Positions 8,848 to 17,551 of a stretch of DNA of 64,000 nucleotides are shown here, one piece after another. Numbering within the stretch: position 1 is the first letter of the stretch; each line of letters starts with the position of its first letter. The stretch is taken from the NCBI RefSeq assembly GCF_015553625.1, contig NZ_JADNGY010000003.1, positions 1 to 64,000 of the forward strand, given 5' to 3'. The notes under the pieces are model-generated. The model searched no databases, was not told where the DNA came from, and worked only from the letters and a program-made list of their open reading frames with translations. The position numbers and the translations under genes were made by a program. The stretch is from Streptococcus australis. Lineage in GTDB: Bacteria; Bacillota; Bacilli; Lactobacillales; Streptococcaceae.

Positions 8848-10413
8848 TTATTCCCACTCAACAGTTGCAGGTGGTTTACTTGTGATATCGTAGACGATAC
8901 GGTTAACGTGGTCAACTTCGTTTACGATACGGACTGAGATTTTTTGAAGGACTTCCCAAGGAATCTTAGCGAAGTCAGCTGTCATTCCATCGATAGAAGT
9001 GATAGCACGGATGGCGATGGTATAGTCATAAGTACGACCGTCGCCCATCACACCTACTGAACGAACGCCAGTGTTAACAGTGAAGTATTGCCAGATATCG
9101 CGGTCAAGACCAGCCTTGGCGATTTCTTCACGAAGGATAGCGTCTGATTCACGGACTGTTTCTAGTTTTTCTTCAGTGATTTCACCCATGACACGGATGG
9201 CAAGCCCTGGTCCTGGGAATGGTTGGCGCCATACGATATGGTCTGGCATACCAAGTTCAGTACCAAGGGCACGAACTTCATCCTTGTAAAGAGTGTTGAG
9301 CGGCTCAATCAACTCGAACTGCATGTCTTCTGGAAGTCCACCCACGTTGTGGTGAGACTTGATGGTTTGAGCAGTATCTGTACCAGACTCAATCACGTCT
9401 GTGTAAAGTGTTCCTTGTGCCAAGAATTTCACATCTTTGAGCTTGCTTGCTTCATCATCAAAGACATAAACAAATTCGTTACCGATGATCTTCCGTTTTT
9501 GCTCTGGATCAGACACACCAGCCAATTTATCAAGGAAACGTTTGGCAGCGTCTGCTTTAACGATATTGAGACCAAACTTACCACCAAGCATGTCCATAAC
9601 CTGGTCAGCTTCCCCTTTACGAAGAAGACCGTGGTCTACAAAGATACAGATCAATTGATCACCGATAGCTTTTTGGAGAAGAACCCCTACAACTGAAGAG
9701 TCAACACCACCAGAAAGACCAAGGAGAACACGTTTGTCTCCAACTTTTTCTCGGATTTGTTTGATTTGCATCTCGATAAAGTTATCCATGGTCCAATCGC
9801 CCTTAGCACCACAGATGTTCAAGGCAAAGTTACGAAGGATATCATAGCCGTGAACTGAGTGACGAACTTCAGGGTGGAATTGGATACCGTAAATTTTCTT
9901 GTCTGGGTTTTCAATCGAAGCATACGGACAGTCAGCAGAAGTACCAGTACGGACAAAGTCAGCAGGAATTTCAGTAACAGCATCTCCATGACTCATCAAG
10001 ACCAACTGTTTATCAGGTGTTCCCTCAAAGAGGGCAGAAGATTCAGCTAAGTTTAGCTCAGATTGACCGTATTCTCGGTTACCTGCATCCCCTGCAGGTA
10101 CAACCTTCCCACCAAGTTTGTGAGTCAAGAGCTGCATGCCATAGCAGATTCCTAAAATTGGAATTCCAAGTTCAAAAATTTCAGGATCAATGTCAAAAGA
10201 TCCTTCTTCATACACTGAGTTTGGTCCGCCTGAAAGAACGATCCCAACAGGATTGATTTCACGCACTTCAGCCGCTGTAATTTTGTGGCTCTTCAGTTCT
10301 GAAAAGACACCAATCTCACGAATACGACGAGAAATGAGCTGATTGTACTGGCTACCGTAATCAAGCACGATAATTTTTTCAACATCATGCAAATCAGTTG
10401 ATAGGTTTGTCAT
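8848..10413 (-). CDS. guaA: GMP synthase (glutamine-hydrolysing)
   Basis: Converts XMP to GMP using ATP and glutamine in purine synthesis. The class I glutamine amidotransferase domain (residues about 10-200) has the nucleophile Cys90 in GICYGMQ and the His/Glu pair in FHPEV. The ATP-pyrophosphatase domain begins at GLSGGVDSS near 235, and the C-terminal dimerisation domain ends in the conserved PPATVEWE. Length 521 aa is normal. The 3' end serves as the attachment site of the island at 6.26-8.85 kb and remains intact. Divergent from the GntR gene. Confidence 0.97.
   Translation of the reverse strand: MTNLSTDLHDVEKIIVLDYGSQYNQLISRRIREIGVFSELKSHKITAAEVREINPVGIVLSGGPNSVYEEGSFDIDPEIFELGIPILGICYGMQLLTHKLGGKVVPAGDAGNREYGQSELNLAESSALFEGTPDKQLVLMSHGDAVTEIPADFVRTGTSADCPYASIENPDKKIYGIQFHPEVRHSVHGYDILRNFALNICGAKGDWTMDNFIEMQIKQIREKVGDKRVLLGLSGGVDSSVVGVLLQKAIGDQLICIFVDHGLLRKGEADQVMDMLGGKFGLNIVKADAAKRFLDKLAGVSDPEQKRKIIGNEFVYVFDDEASKLKDVKFLAQGTLYTDVIESGTDTAQTIKSHHNVGGLPEDMQFELIEPLNTLYKDEVRALGTELGMPDHIVWRQPFPGPGLAIRVMGEITEEKLETVRESDAILREEIAKAGLDRDIWQYFTVNTGVRSVGVMGDGRTYDYTIAIRAITSIDGMTADFAKIPWEVLQKISVRIVNEVDHVNRIVYDITSKPPATVEWE
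8850..8860. other. att core inside the 3' end of guaA
   Basis: ATTCCCACTCA, overlapping the guaA stop and the last Val-Glu-Trp-Glu codons. It is repeated at 6259-6269. Integration here preserves the guaA reading frame. Confidence 0.7.
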
Positions 10414-10493
10414 CTTTTCCCCTTTTTCTAGAAAATTCTTTTCCTCTATTCTAACACAAAAGCCCCTTCATTACCAATCAATACTGACTACGA

Positions 10494-10522
10494 TTGAAGA
10501 TTTGACCAAATTGCGCTACAAT
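10494..10522 (+). promoter_or_regulatory. Promoter of the GntR gene
   Basis: TTGAAG and TACAAT are separated by exactly 17 bases, 30 bases upstream of the ATG at 10552. It lies in the 138-base gap shared with divergent guaA. Confidence 0.6.
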
Positions 10523-10551
10523 AGTTTGTAACACACAGAAAGAGTAGCAAA

Positions 10552-11250
10552 ATGATTCCAGCTTACATTCAAATTCACGACCAAATCAAGGCAGAGATTG
10601 ACCAGAAAATCTGGAAAATCGGTCAACGCCTGCCAAGCGAACGGGACTTGGCAGAAAAGTTCCAGGTCAGCCGCATGACCCTCCGTCAAGCAATCACTCT
10701 CTTGGTAGAAGAAGGAGTGTTAGAACGTCGTGTAGGCAGTGGTACCTTTGTAGCTAGCACGCGCGTCCAGGAAAAGATGCGAGGAACGACTAGTTTTACT
10801 GAAATTATGAAAGCGCAAGGAAAGGTTCCTTCGACACAGGTTATTTCCTACAAACGGACCATTCCAAGTCTTCAAGAAGTGGATAAACTAGGGATTGACA
10901 AAACTGAAACGATTGTACGTATGGAACGGGTTCGCTATGCAGATGGAGTCCCTGTTGTCTATGAAGTTGCCTCAATTCCAGAAAAATTTATCAGAAACTT
11001 CAAAAAAGAAGAGGTGACCAGCCATTTCTTCCAAACCTTGGAAAAGCACGGCTACCGTATCGGTAAATCCCAACAAACCATCTATGCCCGATTGGCCAAA
11101 GAAAAGATTGCTCATTACTTAGAAATACCAAAAGGACATGCTATTCTTGGTTTGACCCAGATTTCATATTTCGACAATGGTGTCGCTTTTGAGTATGTAA
11201 AAAGTCAATATGTCGGAGAACGGTTTGAATTTTACCTAGAAAACAATTAG
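10552..11250 (+). CDS. GntR/HutC-family transcriptional regulator
   Basis: A 232 aa DNA-binding regulator. The N-terminal winged helix-turn-helix (about 5-72) contains the GntR signature RLPSERDLAEKFQVSRMTLRQA and the wing RRVGSGTFV. Residues 90-230 are a UTRA effector-binding domain, usually for a small metabolite. Homologues of this type sit beside guaA in streptococci. Its ligand is unknown. It is followed within 45 bases by the lipid-like operon on the same strand, so it may control that operon; an imperfect CCCTATGGTGT/ACACAGGG symmetry at 11261-11287 is a possible operator. Confidence 0.9.
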   Translation: MIPAYIQIHDQIKAEIDQKIWKIGQRLPSERDLAEKFQVSRMTLRQAITLLVEEGVLERRVGSGTFVASTRVQEKMRGTTSFTEIMKAQGKVPSTQVISYKRTIPSLQEVDKLGIDKTETIVRMERVRYADGVPVVYEVASIPEKFIRNFKKEEVTSHFFQTLEKHGYRIGKSQQTIYARLAKEKIAHYLEIPKGHAILGLTQISYFDNGVAFEYVKSQYVGERFEFYLENN

Positions 11251-11293
11251 GTAACACAATCCCTATGGTGTCAATTCAACACAGGGAGGTTTT

Positions 11294-11503
11294 ATGTCTC
11301 GGATAAAAATCGATGCTGCTGTGGTGCCTCTTAGTGGACACCTTTATCCAGTTCTTTTGCTTTTAGCCCCATTGTTGAATGATCCCAACTATGAGATTCG
11401 AATTTTTACAGGACCACAAAAGCAAAAAATAGCCCTGACCTATGATGCTACCAGCATTTTAAAAAAAGAAATTCATCGCTTAGTTAAAAAGGAGGCGCCA
11501 TGA
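11294..11503 (+). pseudogene. Internally deleted glycosyltransferase remnant
   Basis: The 69 aa product begins like an MGT/UGT-family glycosyltransferase (PLSGHLYPVLLLLAPLL, then YEIRIFTGPQKQ), which normally runs to about 400 aa. After residue about 48 it jumps to a tail resembling a C-terminus (SILKKEIHRLVKK). The simplest reading is an in-frame internal deletion that left both ends. It keeps a good Shine-Dalgarno (GGGAGG) and its TGA overlaps the ATG of the next gene, so it may still be translated as a coupling leader for the operon. Confidence 0.65.
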
Positions 11504-12477
11504 AAGTACTCGTAACAGGAGCAACAGGTTTTCTTGGAAAATACGTGGTAAAAGAGTTAGTAGCAGAAGGTTACTCTGTCCGCGCCTTTGGTCGGAATGA
11601 AGCAGTAGGACAGAGCTTGGTTTCAGAACAAGTGGAATTCTTCAAAGGAGATCTGAGTTCCAAGCAAGCAGTAGAAAAGGCATGTAAGGGCGTTGAAATG
11701 GTCGTCCATGCTGGAGCTTTATCCACTGTTTGGGGGCCTTGGGAGAGTTTTTATCAAGCTAATGTCCTCGGTACTCAACATGTTTTGGAAGCTTGTCGTA
11801 CTAATAAAATCAGTCGCTTGGTCTATGTTTCTTCACCAAGTATTTATGCGGCTCCAAAAGACCAAATTGACATCAAGGAAGAAGATGCTCCAGCTGAAAA
11901 TCATTTAAACAACTACATCAAAAGTAAGCTACTATCGGAGAAGCTCTTTCCTGCTTACCCGGATGTTCCCAGTATCATCCTTCGTCCACGTGGTCTCTTT
12001 GGCATTGGGGATACAAGTATCCTTCCACGTGTTCTCAAGCTAAGCCAAAAAATTGGAATCCCCTTAATCAAGGAAGGCAAGCAATTGATGGACATGACCT
12101 GTGTCGAGAATGTTGCCTTGGCTATCGCTTTGGCTCTGAAAGCTGATAGGGCAGAAGGTCAAGTCTATAACATTACCAACGGTGAGCCGACTCCTTTTAA
12201 AGAACTAATCGAAGAAGCCTTGCAGGGCCTGGGACTTCCTATTCGTTATAAAAAGCTACCTGCCTTTCTTCTAGGTGGCTTGGCTTCTAGCTTAGAGGTT
12301 CTTTATCAGCTCTTACCTCTAAAGGGTGAGCCACCATTAACTCGCTATACCTACTACCTATTGCGTTATAGCCAGACTCTTGATATTTCAAAAGCAAATG
12401 AAGAGTTGGGTTATGAGCCACGCATCAGCATCAAGGAGGGAATTGCCCAGTATGTCCAAGATTATCGAAAGCATTAA
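11500..12477 (+). CDS. NAD(P)-dependent epimerase/reductase of the 3-beta-HSD (OleD-like) family
   Basis: A 325 aa extended short-chain dehydrogenase. The nucleotide-binding motif GATGFLG is at residues 7-13, the catalytic Ser region YVSSPSIY is at 109-116, and the YxxxK pair is Tyr139/Lys143. Sequence style (VVHAGALSTVWGPWESFYQANVLGT) is that of 3-beta-hydroxysteroid dehydrogenase-like enzymes, including OleD, which reduces 2-alkyl-3-keto acids in olefin synthesis. Substrate here is unknown; a beta-keto lipid made by the KAS III two genes downstream is a reasonable inference. Start overlaps the preceding TGA (ATGA). Confidence 0.85.
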   Translation: MKVLVTGATGFLGKYVVKELVAEGYSVRAFGRNEAVGQSLVSEQVEFFKGDLSSKQAVEKACKGVEMVVHAGALSTVWGPWESFYQANVLGTQHVLEACRTNKISRLVYVSSPSIYAAPKDQIDIKEEDAPAENHLNNYIKSKLLSEKLFPAYPDVPSIILRPRGLFGIGDTSILPRVLKLSQKIGIPLIKEGKQLMDMTCVENVALAIALALKADRAEGQVYNITNGEPTPFKELIEEALQGLGLPIRYKKLPAFLLGGLASSLEVLYQLLPLKGEPPLTRYTYYLLRYSQTLDISKANEELGYEPRISIKEGIAQYVQDYRKH

Positions 12478-13267
12478 GTATTTCCCTGCTGGCTATTGTA
12501 CTAGCAATCTTGCTTTGCTCTTTAAGGGGCAGAAAAGAAAGAAGATGGTTTTTCCAGCCGGCGTCTATCTCCTCAAACACCGAGAGCATGGTTATATTCT
12601 ATACGATACGGGCTATCATTATGAGATCAAAAGTAAATTCCGTTATCTTTATTACCGTCTTGGAACTCCTATGCAGATGAAAAAGGAAGACCAGATCGAT
12701 TGCTTGCTTCAAGCGACTGGGATTTCACCAGATGACATATCCTATGTCATCCTCTCGCATTTTCATCCAGACCATCTAGGAGGAGCGGGTTGCTTCAAAC
12801 AGGCGCGCTTCTTGGTCACAGAGAGAGCCTATCACGTTTACCAGAAGCCCAGCTTCAAGGATTTAATTTTTAAAGAGTTTTTGCCGGATGATTTTGAAGA
12901 GTCTGTCCAAATCATCCAGCCTCAGGGAACCAACCCTCTTTTTCCTTATACGGAAACAGTAGATATCTTTGGAGACGGCAGTATTCTCCTTAGTTCCCAT
13001 GATGGGCACGCTAAGGGACAAGGCTGTCTTTTCCTTCCGGAATATCAATTGTTTATTGGTGCTGACCTCTGCTGGGGAATTGACCTTCTCCCCTTGACAG
13101 AGCAGATGCGCTGGATTCCTAGTCAAGTTCAGGATAATGGGAAGGACTATTTAGAAAATGTCAATTTCCTCCGTACCTTGTTAAATCAAGGATTCACTGT
13201 TCTCGTCAGCCATGATCCAATTGAACGGGTAGAAAGAATACTAAATGAAAAAATGTACCTTTCTTAA
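12452..13267 (+). CDS. MBL-fold metallo-hydrolase
   Basis: A 271 aa protein with the metallo-beta-lactamase signature HFHPDH at residues 103-108, a later metal ligand in SSHDGHAKG, the bridging Asp in GADLCW and a final His in VSHDP. It probably hydrolyses an ester, lactone or thioester. ATG 12452 is chosen because AAGGAGGGA lies 10 bases upstream; the longer frame from 12380 lies wholly inside the reductase gene. It overlaps the reductase end by 26 bases and the next gene by 23. In the canonical Ole pathway this position is filled by an alpha/beta hydrolase (OleB); here an MBL enzyme may replace it. Confidence 0.85.
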   Translation: MSKIIESIKYFPAGYCTSNLALLFKGQKRKKMVFPAGVYLLKHREHGYILYDTGYHYEIKSKFRYLYYRLGTPMQMKKEDQIDCLLQATGISPDDISYVILSHFHPDHLGGAGCFKQARFLVTERAYHVYQKPSFKDLIFKEFLPDDFEESVQIIQPQGTNPLFPYTETVDIFGDGSILLSSHDGHAKGQGCLFLPEYQLFIGADLCWGIDLLPLTEQMRWIPSQVQDNGKDYLENVNFLRTLLNQGFTVLVSHDPIERVERILNEKMYLS

Positions 13268-14513
13268 AACCTTTTACCAAACCCGCTGGGGGCATCGCTT
13301 CAAGAACCGTGAGGAACTGGAGCGCTACCAAGAGAAGGAACTACAACTATACCACAAGTTCTTACTCCAGCATTCCCCTTATTTCTCTCAAGGTGTTCCA
13401 AAAGACTTCCGCTATATGGACAAGACCTTTATGATGGAGCATTTCAATGAGTTAAATACCCAAGGAATCGACCGGGATCAGGCTCTTGAAATGGCGATTC
13501 GCGGTGAGCAGTCTCGTGATTTTACAGAGATGCAAGGAGAAGTAGCAGTTGGTCTTTCCTCTGGTACCTCCGGACACCGGGGGATCTTTATCACGACAGA
13601 AACAGAACGTAGTATGTGGGCAGCCGCTATACTCGCTAAAATGCTCCCCAAAGGAAAGCTCCTTGGTCACCGCATTGCCTTTTTCCTCCGTGCTGATAAC
13701 CAGCTCTATCAAACCATCAATTCTCCCTTGATTCGCCTAGAGTATTTTGATATTTTCAAAGATAGCCAAGAGCACATCGGGCGTTTAAATGACTACCAGC
13801 CGACCATCCTTGTGGCTCCAGCCTCTACCTTATTAGATTTAACCAAGTATCTGGAAAATCAGACCCTGGAGATACAACCTCAAAAGGTCGTTTCCGTCGC
13901 TGAAATCTTAGAGGATCGGGACCGGGACCTCATCCGTCAAGTATTTGATCTTTCTAAGGTCGATCAGGTCTACCAAGCAACAGAAGGTTTCTTAGCCTGT
14001 ACCTGTTCTGAGGGGAACTTGCACCTCAACGAGGACATTTTATCAGTGGAAAAAGACTATTTGGATGACCACCGTTTTTATCCTATCATTACTGATTTTA
14101 AACGTAGGAGCCAACCTATTTACCGCTACCGGCTCAATGATATTCTGGTAGAGGATCCGGATGCCTGTAGCTGTGGTTCTGTCTTTACAAGGATTGCTAG
14201 AATTGAGGGGCGATCAGACGATATCTTTTATTTCAAGAAAGCAGACGGCGAGCTACAGATGGTTTATCCAGACTTTATTCGGCGTTGTATCCTCTTTGTC
14301 GAAGGAATTCAAGACTATCAAGTGACGCAAACCGAAGATGGACAAGTCCAGGTTGCTCTCAGCAAACGTTCATCTGAGATAGAAGAGGCTATCCTCAACC
14401 AATTTCAAGTTTTAGCAGATCAAAAGGGCTTTATCATGCCCACCCTTACCTTTATGGACTACCAATGGGACACAAGTCGCAAACTCAAGCGCGTACAACG
14501 TCTTCATAAATAG
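13245..14513 (+). CDS. Adenylate-forming enzyme (F390 synthetase / PaaK-like)
   Basis: A 422 aa member of the CoF synthetase/phenylacetate-CoA ligase branch of the ANL superfamily. The ATP P-loop is SSGTSGHRG at residues 105-113. A Cys-containing segment (ACSCGSVFTRIARIEGRSDD) matches the family's conserved CxCG...GRxDD near the domain hinge, and the C-terminal lysine region SRKLKRVQR is present. It should activate a carboxylate as an adenylate. In the operon it takes the place of OleC, which adenylates a beta-hydroxy acid to form a beta-lactone; that role is inference. Confidence 0.85.
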   Translation: MKKCTFLKTFYQTRWGHRFKNREELERYQEKELQLYHKFLLQHSPYFSQGVPKDFRYMDKTFMMEHFNELNTQGIDRDQALEMAIRGEQSRDFTEMQGEVAVGLSSGTSGHRGIFITTETERSMWAAAILAKMLPKGKLLGHRIAFFLRADNQLYQTINSPLIRLEYFDIFKDSQEHIGRLNDYQPTILVAPASTLLDLTKYLENQTLEIQPQKVVSVAEILEDRDRDLIRQVFDLSKVDQVYQATEGFLACTCSEGNLHLNEDILSVEKDYLDDHRFYPIITDFKRRSQPIYRYRLNDILVEDPDACSCGSVFTRIARIEGRSDDIFYFKKADGELQMVYPDFIRRCILFVEGIQDYQVTQTEDGQVQVALSKRSSEIEEAILNQFQVLADQKGFIMPTLTFMDYQWDTSRKLKRVQRLHK

Positions 14514-14524
14514 GAGGAAGCATT

Positions 14525-15469
14525 ATGACAAGTGTACAAAGACACGTTCGTATTAAAGGCTATGGAACAGCCTTACCCAAGCATCAAGTCACCTTTAAGG
14601 ACCAGACACGTTACCGAGTAAAAGAAGACGAAGAATCTCAGATCGACTTAGCTGCTCGTGCTATTGAACAAGCACTAGAGCAAGCAGGATTGACCATGGC
14701 AGATATTGACTGCCTAGTTTCAGCGAGCGCCGTAGGCGTTCAGCCGATTCCTTGTACAGCTGCTTTGATCCATGAGCGCGTGGCCAAGCGACTTACGATT
14801 CCTGCCATGGATATCAATACCACCTGTACCAGCTTTATTTCAGCCCTTAGTACCATTTCTTATCTGATCGAAGGTGGCGAGTACAAGCGTGTCCTCATTG
14901 TTTCAAGTGAGGTAGGAAGCCTGGGCCTTAATCCAAAGCAGAAAGAAAGCTATGAACTTTTTAGCGATGGAGCAGCAGCCTTTATTTTTGAAGCAACAAG
15001 CCAAGACAAAGGAATCATTGCTAGCATGCAACGGACCTGGTCTGAGGGAGCCCATGATACCGAAATTCGTGGTGGTTTGACAGCTTATCATCCGAAATTG
15101 TACTCTGAATCAACCAAGACTGATTTCATGTTTGATATGAAGGGGAAGAAAATACTCTTACTTTCTGCTCGTGTTATTCCAGAAATGTTCCAAGAATTCC
15201 AAGAGAAATCCGGCATTTCTAAAGATACAGTAGACTATATTATTCCCCACCAAGCTAGTCGAGCTCTTCCTTTAGTCATGGAAAAATTAGGAGTCCCAGA
15301 CTATAAGTATCTTAACATCGTCAGCGATTACGGAAACATGGTTTCTGTAGCTGTGCCTTTTGGTTTAGCCTATGCGCTTGATCATGGCTATGTGAAGGAA
15401 GGAGATACCATCTTCTTGATTGGAACCGCGGCAGGTATGACGGTCAACATGTTAGCACTGAAACTCTGA
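14525..15469 (+). CDS. 3-oxoacyl-ACP synthase III-like condensing enzyme
   Basis: A 314 aa thiolase-fold enzyme with the KAS III triad: Cys101 in NTTCTSF, His242 in IIPHQAS and Asn271 in YGNMVS. It condenses acyl thioesters. It is not the housekeeping FabH, which lies with the fab operon in streptococci, and its operon partners make an OleA-like or secondary-lipid role more likely. GGAGG precedes the ATG, 11 bases after the ligase stop. Last gene of the operon, closed by the terminator at 15506. Confidence 0.88.
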   Translation: MTSVQRHVRIKGYGTALPKHQVTFKDQTRYRVKEDEESQIDLAARAIEQALEQAGLTMADIDCLVSASAVGVQPIPCTAALIHERVAKRLTIPAMDINTTCTSFISALSTISYLIEGGEYKRVLIVSSEVGSLGLNPKQKESYELFSDGAAAFIFEATSQDKGIIASMQRTWSEGAHDTEIRGGLTAYHPKLYSESTKTDFMFDMKGKKILLLSARVIPEMFQEFQEKSGISKDTVDYIIPHQASRALPLVMEKLGVPDYKYLNIVSDYGNMVSVAVPFGLAYALDHGYVKEGDTIFLIGTAAGMTVNMLALKL

Positions 15470-15505
15470 TGATTTATCCTCTCATTTCAACTCAAAAAGC
15501 ATCAA

Positions 15506-15533
15506 GTCCCGCTAGTCTTTAGCGGGCTTTTTT
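15506..15533 (+). terminator. Terminator of the lipid-like operon
   Basis: CCCGCTA/TAGCGGG stem with a short loop and six Ts, 36 bases past the KAS III stop. Confidence 0.85.
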
Positions 15534-15548
15534 GATATAATGAAAGGT

Positions 15549-15881
15549 ATGGAAATTGAGAAAACCAACCGAATGAATGCTCTCTTTGAGTTTTACGCAG
15601 CACTTTTGACAGACAAGCAGATGAACTATATCGAGCTCTATTATGCAGATGACTACAGCTTGGCTGAGATTGCTGAAGAGTTCGGGGTGAGTCGTCAGGC
15701 TGTTTATGATAATATCAAGCGAACTGAAAAGATTCTGGAAGACTATGAGATGAAGCTTCATATGTACTCTGATTACATTGTCCGCAGTCAGATTTTTGAT
15801 CAGATCTCTGACAAGTATCCTGATGACGCTTATCTACAAGAGCAAATCGCAGTCTTATCCAACATTGATAACCGAGAATAA
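15549..15881 (+). CDS. ylxM: YlxM/p13-like DNA-binding protein
   Basis: This 110 aa protein has a sigma70-region-4-like helix-turn-helix ([23 protein letters not shown], about residues 30-55) and is the conserved partner encoded before ffh in Firmicutes. It is linked to the signal recognition particle and acid tolerance (the sat operon of S. mutans begins ylxM-ffh). The start at [10 protein letters not shown] follows family usage; an in-frame ATG at 15540 is an alternative, and neither has an ideal Shine-Dalgarno spacing. Confidence 0.9.
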   Translation: MEIEKTNRMNALFEFYAALLTDKQMNYIELYYADDYSLAEIAEEFGVSRQAVYDNIKRTEKILEDYEMKLHMYSDYIVRSQIFDQISDKYPDDAYLQEQIAVLSNIDNRE

Positions 15882-15915
15882 ATAAGATTAAAATACTTGT
15901 AATAGGAGAAGTAGT

Positions 15916-17487
15916 ATGGCATTTGAAAGTTTAACTGAACGTTTACAGAACGTCTTTAAAAATCTTCGTAAGAAAGGGAAAATCTCTGAAGCAGATGTCC
16001 AAGAGGCAACCAAAGAGATTCGTCTAGCCCTCTTAGAGGCCGACGTTGCCCTTCCTGTTGTAAAAGACTTTATCAAACGCGTCCGCGAGCGGGCCGTAGG
16101 CCATGAGGTCATTGAAACCCTGAACCCTGCCCAACAAATCGTGAAGATTGTCGATGAAGAATTGACAGCTATTTTGGGTTCTGAGACAGCAGACATTATC
16201 AAATCACCTAAGATTCCAACTATTATCATGATGGTCGGTCTTCAAGGGGCTGGTAAAACAACCTTTGCTGGGAAATTGGCTAACAAATTGGTCAAGGAAG
16301 AAAATGCACGTCCTTTGATGATTGCGGCCGATATCTATCGTCCAGCTGCCATTGACCAGTTGAAGACTCTTGGTCAACAGATCAATGTCCCTGTCTTTTC
16401 ACTTGGTACAGAAGTCCCTGCAGTAGAGATCGTACGTCAAGGTTTGGAGCAGGCGAGAGCCAACCACAATGACTATGTCTTGATCGATACGGCTGGTCGT
16501 CTGCAAATCGATGAGAAACTCATGGGCGAATTGCGCGATGTCAAAGCCCTTGCTGAGCCAAATGAAATCCTCTTGGTTGTAGATGCCATGATCGGTCAAG
16601 AAGCGGCTAATGTGGCGCGTGAGTTTAACGAACAACTCGAAGTGACCGGGGTGATTTTGACCAAGATTGATGGGGATACCCGTGGTGGTGCAGCCCTTTC
16701 TGTCCGTCAGATTACTGGGAAGCCAATCAAATTCACTGGTACTGGTGAAAAAATCACTGATATCGAAACCTTCCACCCAGACCGCATGTCTGGTCGGATC
16801 CTCGGTATGGGGGATATGCTGACGTTGATCGAGAAGGCTTCTCAAGAATACGATGAGAAACGCTCGCTTGAACTCGCTGAAAAAATGCGGGAAAACACCT
16901 TCGATTTCAATGATTTCATCGATCAGTTAGACCAAGTTCAAAACATGGGACCAATGGAAGATCTGCTCAAGATGCTTCCAGGTATGGCCAGCAATCCAGC
17001 TATGAAGAACCTCAAGGTCGACGAACGAGAAATTGCTCGCAAACGCGCGATTGTATCTTCTATGACTCCAGCTGAACGCGAAAATCCAGATCTTTTGAAC
17101 CCTAGCCGTCGCCGTCGGATTGCTGCCGGTTCAGGAAACAGCTTTGTCGACGTCAACAAATTCATCAAAGACTTTAACCAAGCTAAACAGATGATGCAAG
17201 GCGTCCTCTCTGGCGATATGAACAAGATGATGAAACAAATGGGGCTGAATCCAAATAATCTGCCGAAGAACATGCCTGGTGGAATGCCTGATATGTCTGC
17301 CCTCGAAGGGATGATGGGTCAAGGTGGGATGCCTGACTTATCAGCTCTTGGCGGAGGCGCTGGAATGCCTGACATGAGCCAAATGTTCGGTGGAGGTCTC
17401 AAAGGAAAAGCCGGCGAATTCATGATGAAACGGGCCATGAACAAGATGGCCAAACAAATGCGCAAGAATAAGAAAAAACGGAAATAA
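15916..17487 (+). CDS. ffh: Signal recognition particle protein Ffh
   Basis: The 523 aa GTPase of the SRP, which delivers membrane proteins to FtsY and the translocon. The N domain is at 1-90, the G domain has GLQGAGKTTFAGK near 108-120, DTAGR and TKIDGDTRGG, and the methionine-rich M domain (about 330-523) binds 4.5S RNA. The C-terminus has Gly/Met repeats and a basic tail (KNKKKRK). AGGAG precedes the ATG. Cotranscribed with ylxM. Confidence 0.97.
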   Translation: MAFESLTERLQNVFKNLRKKGKISEADVQEATKEIRLALLEADVALPVVKDFIKRVRERAVGHEVIETLNPAQQIVKIVDEELTAILGSETADIIKSPKIPTIIMMVGLQGAGKTTFAGKLANKLVKEENARPLMIAADIYRPAAIDQLKTLGQQINVPVFSLGTEVPAVEIVRQGLEQARANHNDYVLIDTAGRLQIDEKLMGELRDVKALAEPNEILLVVDAMIGQEAANVAREFNEQLEVTGVILTKIDGDTRGGAALSVRQITGKPIKFTGTGEKITDIETFHPDRMSGRILGMGDMLTLIEKASQEYDEKRSLELAEKMRENTFDFNDFIDQLDQVQNMGPMEDLLKMLPGMASNPAMKNLKVDEREIARKRAIVSSMTPAERENPDLLNPSRRRRIAAGSGNSFVDVNKFIKDFNQAKQMMQGVLSGDMNKMMKQMGLNPNNLPKNMPGGMPDMSALEGMMGQGGMPDLSALGGGAGMPDMSQMFGGGLKGKAGEFMMKRAMNKMAKQMRKNKKKRK

Positions 17488-17497
17488 TCGTTTCTAA

Positions 17498-17531
17498 TAA
17501 GGGCCTGGGACATTGTTCCGGGTTCTTTTAG
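17498..17531 (+). terminator. Terminator after ffh
   Basis: GGGCCTGGGAC pairs with GTTCCGGGTTC through several G-U pairs, followed by TTTTAG. Its shape resembles the hairpin of the intergenic repeats at 57 and 46170. Confidence 0.6.
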
Positions 17532-17551
17532 AAAATAGTACTAGAGAAAAC

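Noticed and set aside
9223..9696. 157 aa plus-strand frame inside guaA
   Set aside because: It is antisense to the fully conserved GMP synthase and has no Shine-Dalgarno or recognisable domain.
16399..16845. 148 aa minus-strand frame inside ffh
   Set aside because: Shadow of the Ffh G domain; no family features.
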